A stretch of DNA of 64,000 bases from Patagioenas fasciata (Eukaryota; Chordata; Aves; Columbiformes; Columbidae), in assembly GCF_037038585.1 (NCBI RefSeq), contig NC_092520.1, positions 193,757,604 through 193,821,603 on the forward strand, read 5' to 3'. Positions 62,352-64,000 of this stretch are shown piece by piece. Each line of letters starts with the position of its first letter. Within the stretch, counting starts at the first letter, position 1. The translations under genes and the position numbers were made by a program. The notes beneath the pieces were generated by a model. It had not been told where the DNA came from. It worked only from the letters and a program-made list of their open reading frames with translations, and searched no databases.

Positions 62352-64000
62352 CTTCAGGGTAAGAGCTTGGCTCTTACCCCTGACACTCCGAGTTGGCACA
62401 GAAGCGTTGCCGGGACAGCGCCGGGTCAACAGAGCCCAACATTCTGAGCCCAGTGGTGGGGGAGGGGCACTGGGGGCTCTCCCCACTATGCCCATGTCTC
62501 TCGCGCACTGGGAGCCCAGCCCTGGGCACAGCACTTCAGGCCTGGCCTCAGCAGCGCTGAGCAGAGGGGAAGGGTCCCCTCCCTCCAGCTGCTGGCAAGG
62601 CTTTGCCCCGTGCAGCCCAGGGCACCACTGGCTGCCGCCTTGGGCCAGGGCCACCTCGCTGGCTCCTGCTCAACTTGCCGTCCACCAGGAGCCCAGGACC
62701 TTTTGTGCCACGCTCTTTGCCAGCAGCCCTGCCAAGCTGCTTTGGGTCGCAAGTCCGTGCGCACGTGTCCCAGGATGCTTCATGCCCGTAGCATTGCCAG
62801 ACATTTCTCCGCATTTCCTAGGCAAGAACTCACCAGTGCTATCATCCTGGCTGGCCGATTGATAATGGACACCCACAATGAACCTCCTTTGTATTCCAGC
62901 CCCCAATCCTCACTCACAGGCTCTCAACTACACCTCCCATAACCGTAAGGGCTGCCAAGTCAAACCTCTCCCTTACATACCCTGCGACTCCCCCGACCTC
63001 ACCTGCCCTGTCTGTCCCTCCTCAATCGCCCGCTCAGCCCTCCCGAGCACTCATGCTCTCTTACCATTCTGCACCAGGGACAGGAAAGCGTGTGTGCACA
63101 AGTTCCAGCTTCACAAGAGAGCATGGTCGCCTGAAGTATGACGTAAATACGGCATTGGCATGGCAGCGTGAGCGATTACTTACAAAAAATAGATGTTTTT
63201 CCTCGGTCTGGTGACACGCAACAGCTGACAGCACATGAGCTTTCCGTAAGAATCTCTCCAAGCCCTTCCATTTCTCCCTGGATATTGCCAAGGCACCTGA
63301 GTCGCATTTGGACAGGGACAGCCATAGCCCGCTCCATGAGGCTCTGCAAACAAAACATCGCTCTTTCCCGTGGCACGTGTCAGCTGAATCCTGGAGATCT
63401 AGGCTGGGAACTCCACTAAGTCACCTTTGACGTACGATAGAGTAGTAGTTTTTGAGAAGGAGCCGGAGGTGCTGAGGCCACCCACTCCAGCACCAGATAC
63501 CAAATTGGGCATTCAGCTCCTCCCAATTTACACAGCTCTATTGCAGCTTTGCATGTGAAAGAATTGCCAAGATCCCATTCTAGTTAGCGGAGAAAGGACT
63601 TATTCCTGCTGTCCTTAAGCAGACATCTTTAGGACACCTTTAGACTTAAGGGAGTGTATCGACTGAGGCCTATGTTGGATTTCCTACACGCAGGCAGCTT
63701 AATGCCGTTTCAGATGCCGTAACGAAACCAGCACCTAGGGATCAGCAGATGTGACGCAGGACCTAGGGATAGTCTGGCCCTTCTGAGGGGACAGCCGGAG
63801 CTCAGAAAACATCCCCTCTAGAATCTCAGGTCATTCCCAAACCATGCCCAGGGAGGGGTTCTGTCATCGACCCCTTGCTGCCCACTCACTCTAACGGCTT
63901 TGTGGAAACCAAGTCCCAACACAGACGCCCAAGTCACAGTGAACCGAACCCCAGCCTGGTTGTAGTTCCCTCTTGCGCCAGGGAGGTTTGTGTCCTGTAT

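Larger units (their letters stand above)
56279..64000. repeat. Tandem-array unit, copy 7 (partial, 7,722 bp)
   Basis: Cut by the window end. It carries A at 57206 and G at 57494, the private markers of copy 4, but none of the single-base indels seen in copy 4 between 34820 and 36089. Confidence 0.96.

Noticed and set aside
1..64000. Prokaryotic features, CRISPR array or viral genome as explanation of the repeats
   Set aside because: The 9.5-kb direct repeats contain spliced eukaryotic exons and a CR1 fragment; there are no short spacered repeats, operons or ribosome-binding sites.

Overview
The window is vertebrate nuclear DNA, almost certainly from a bird. Each repeat unit carries a 3'-end fragment of a CR1 LINE with the typical avian tail, and its genes are split into short exons with GT-AG introns. 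There are no prokaryotic operons, CRISPR arrays or rRNA/tRNA genes.

The whole window is one head-to-tail tandem array with a 9,507-bp unit: six copies that start inside the window, plus a partial seventh (1-9503, 9504-19010, 19011-28517, 28518-37264, 37265-46771, 46772-56278, 56279-64000). Copies differ by only a handful of substitutions and one 4-bp indel. Copy 4 is short (8,747 bp) because an assembly gap of 13 Ns at 36090-36102 stands in for about 773 bp that the other copies have.

Each unit encodes, on the minus strand, a Rho GTPase-activating protein of the ARHGAP20/TAGAP type. I rebuilt the RhoGAP exons by hand from splice sites and reading phase. Five exons (copy 1: 5358-5533, 4945-5106, 4662-4771, 4164-4359, 3787-3936) join in phase into a complete RhoGAP domain with its arginine finger and the other conserved catalytic or binding residues. 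It is followed by a Glu-rich, then Ala/Gly-rich tail. One more upstream exon (5783-5847) fits well, and two flanking exons are tentative. Other parts of the unit hold weaker coding candidates on the same strand: a coiled-coil ORF near 1427-1885, a 57-bp exon at 9174-9230, a possible 3' exon at 8462-8560 and a possible PH-domain remnant near 6902-6990. The rest of the unit is intron or intergenic sequence, a 149-bp minisatellite pair with (CTAA)-type tetranucleotides (2000-2397), and several diverged intra-unit duplications.

The most important point for a reader is structural. Diagnostic variants recur every three copies (copy 3 = copy 6, copy 4 = copy 7). The 13-N gap has the length known to be inserted by optical-map scaffolding between overlapping contigs, and the last 1.3 kb before the gap is full of single-base indels. 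Together these suggest that 36103-63850 may be a second rendering of 8342-36089 (a false duplication) rather than three more genuine gene copies. A genuine three-unit higher-order repeat is the alternative.
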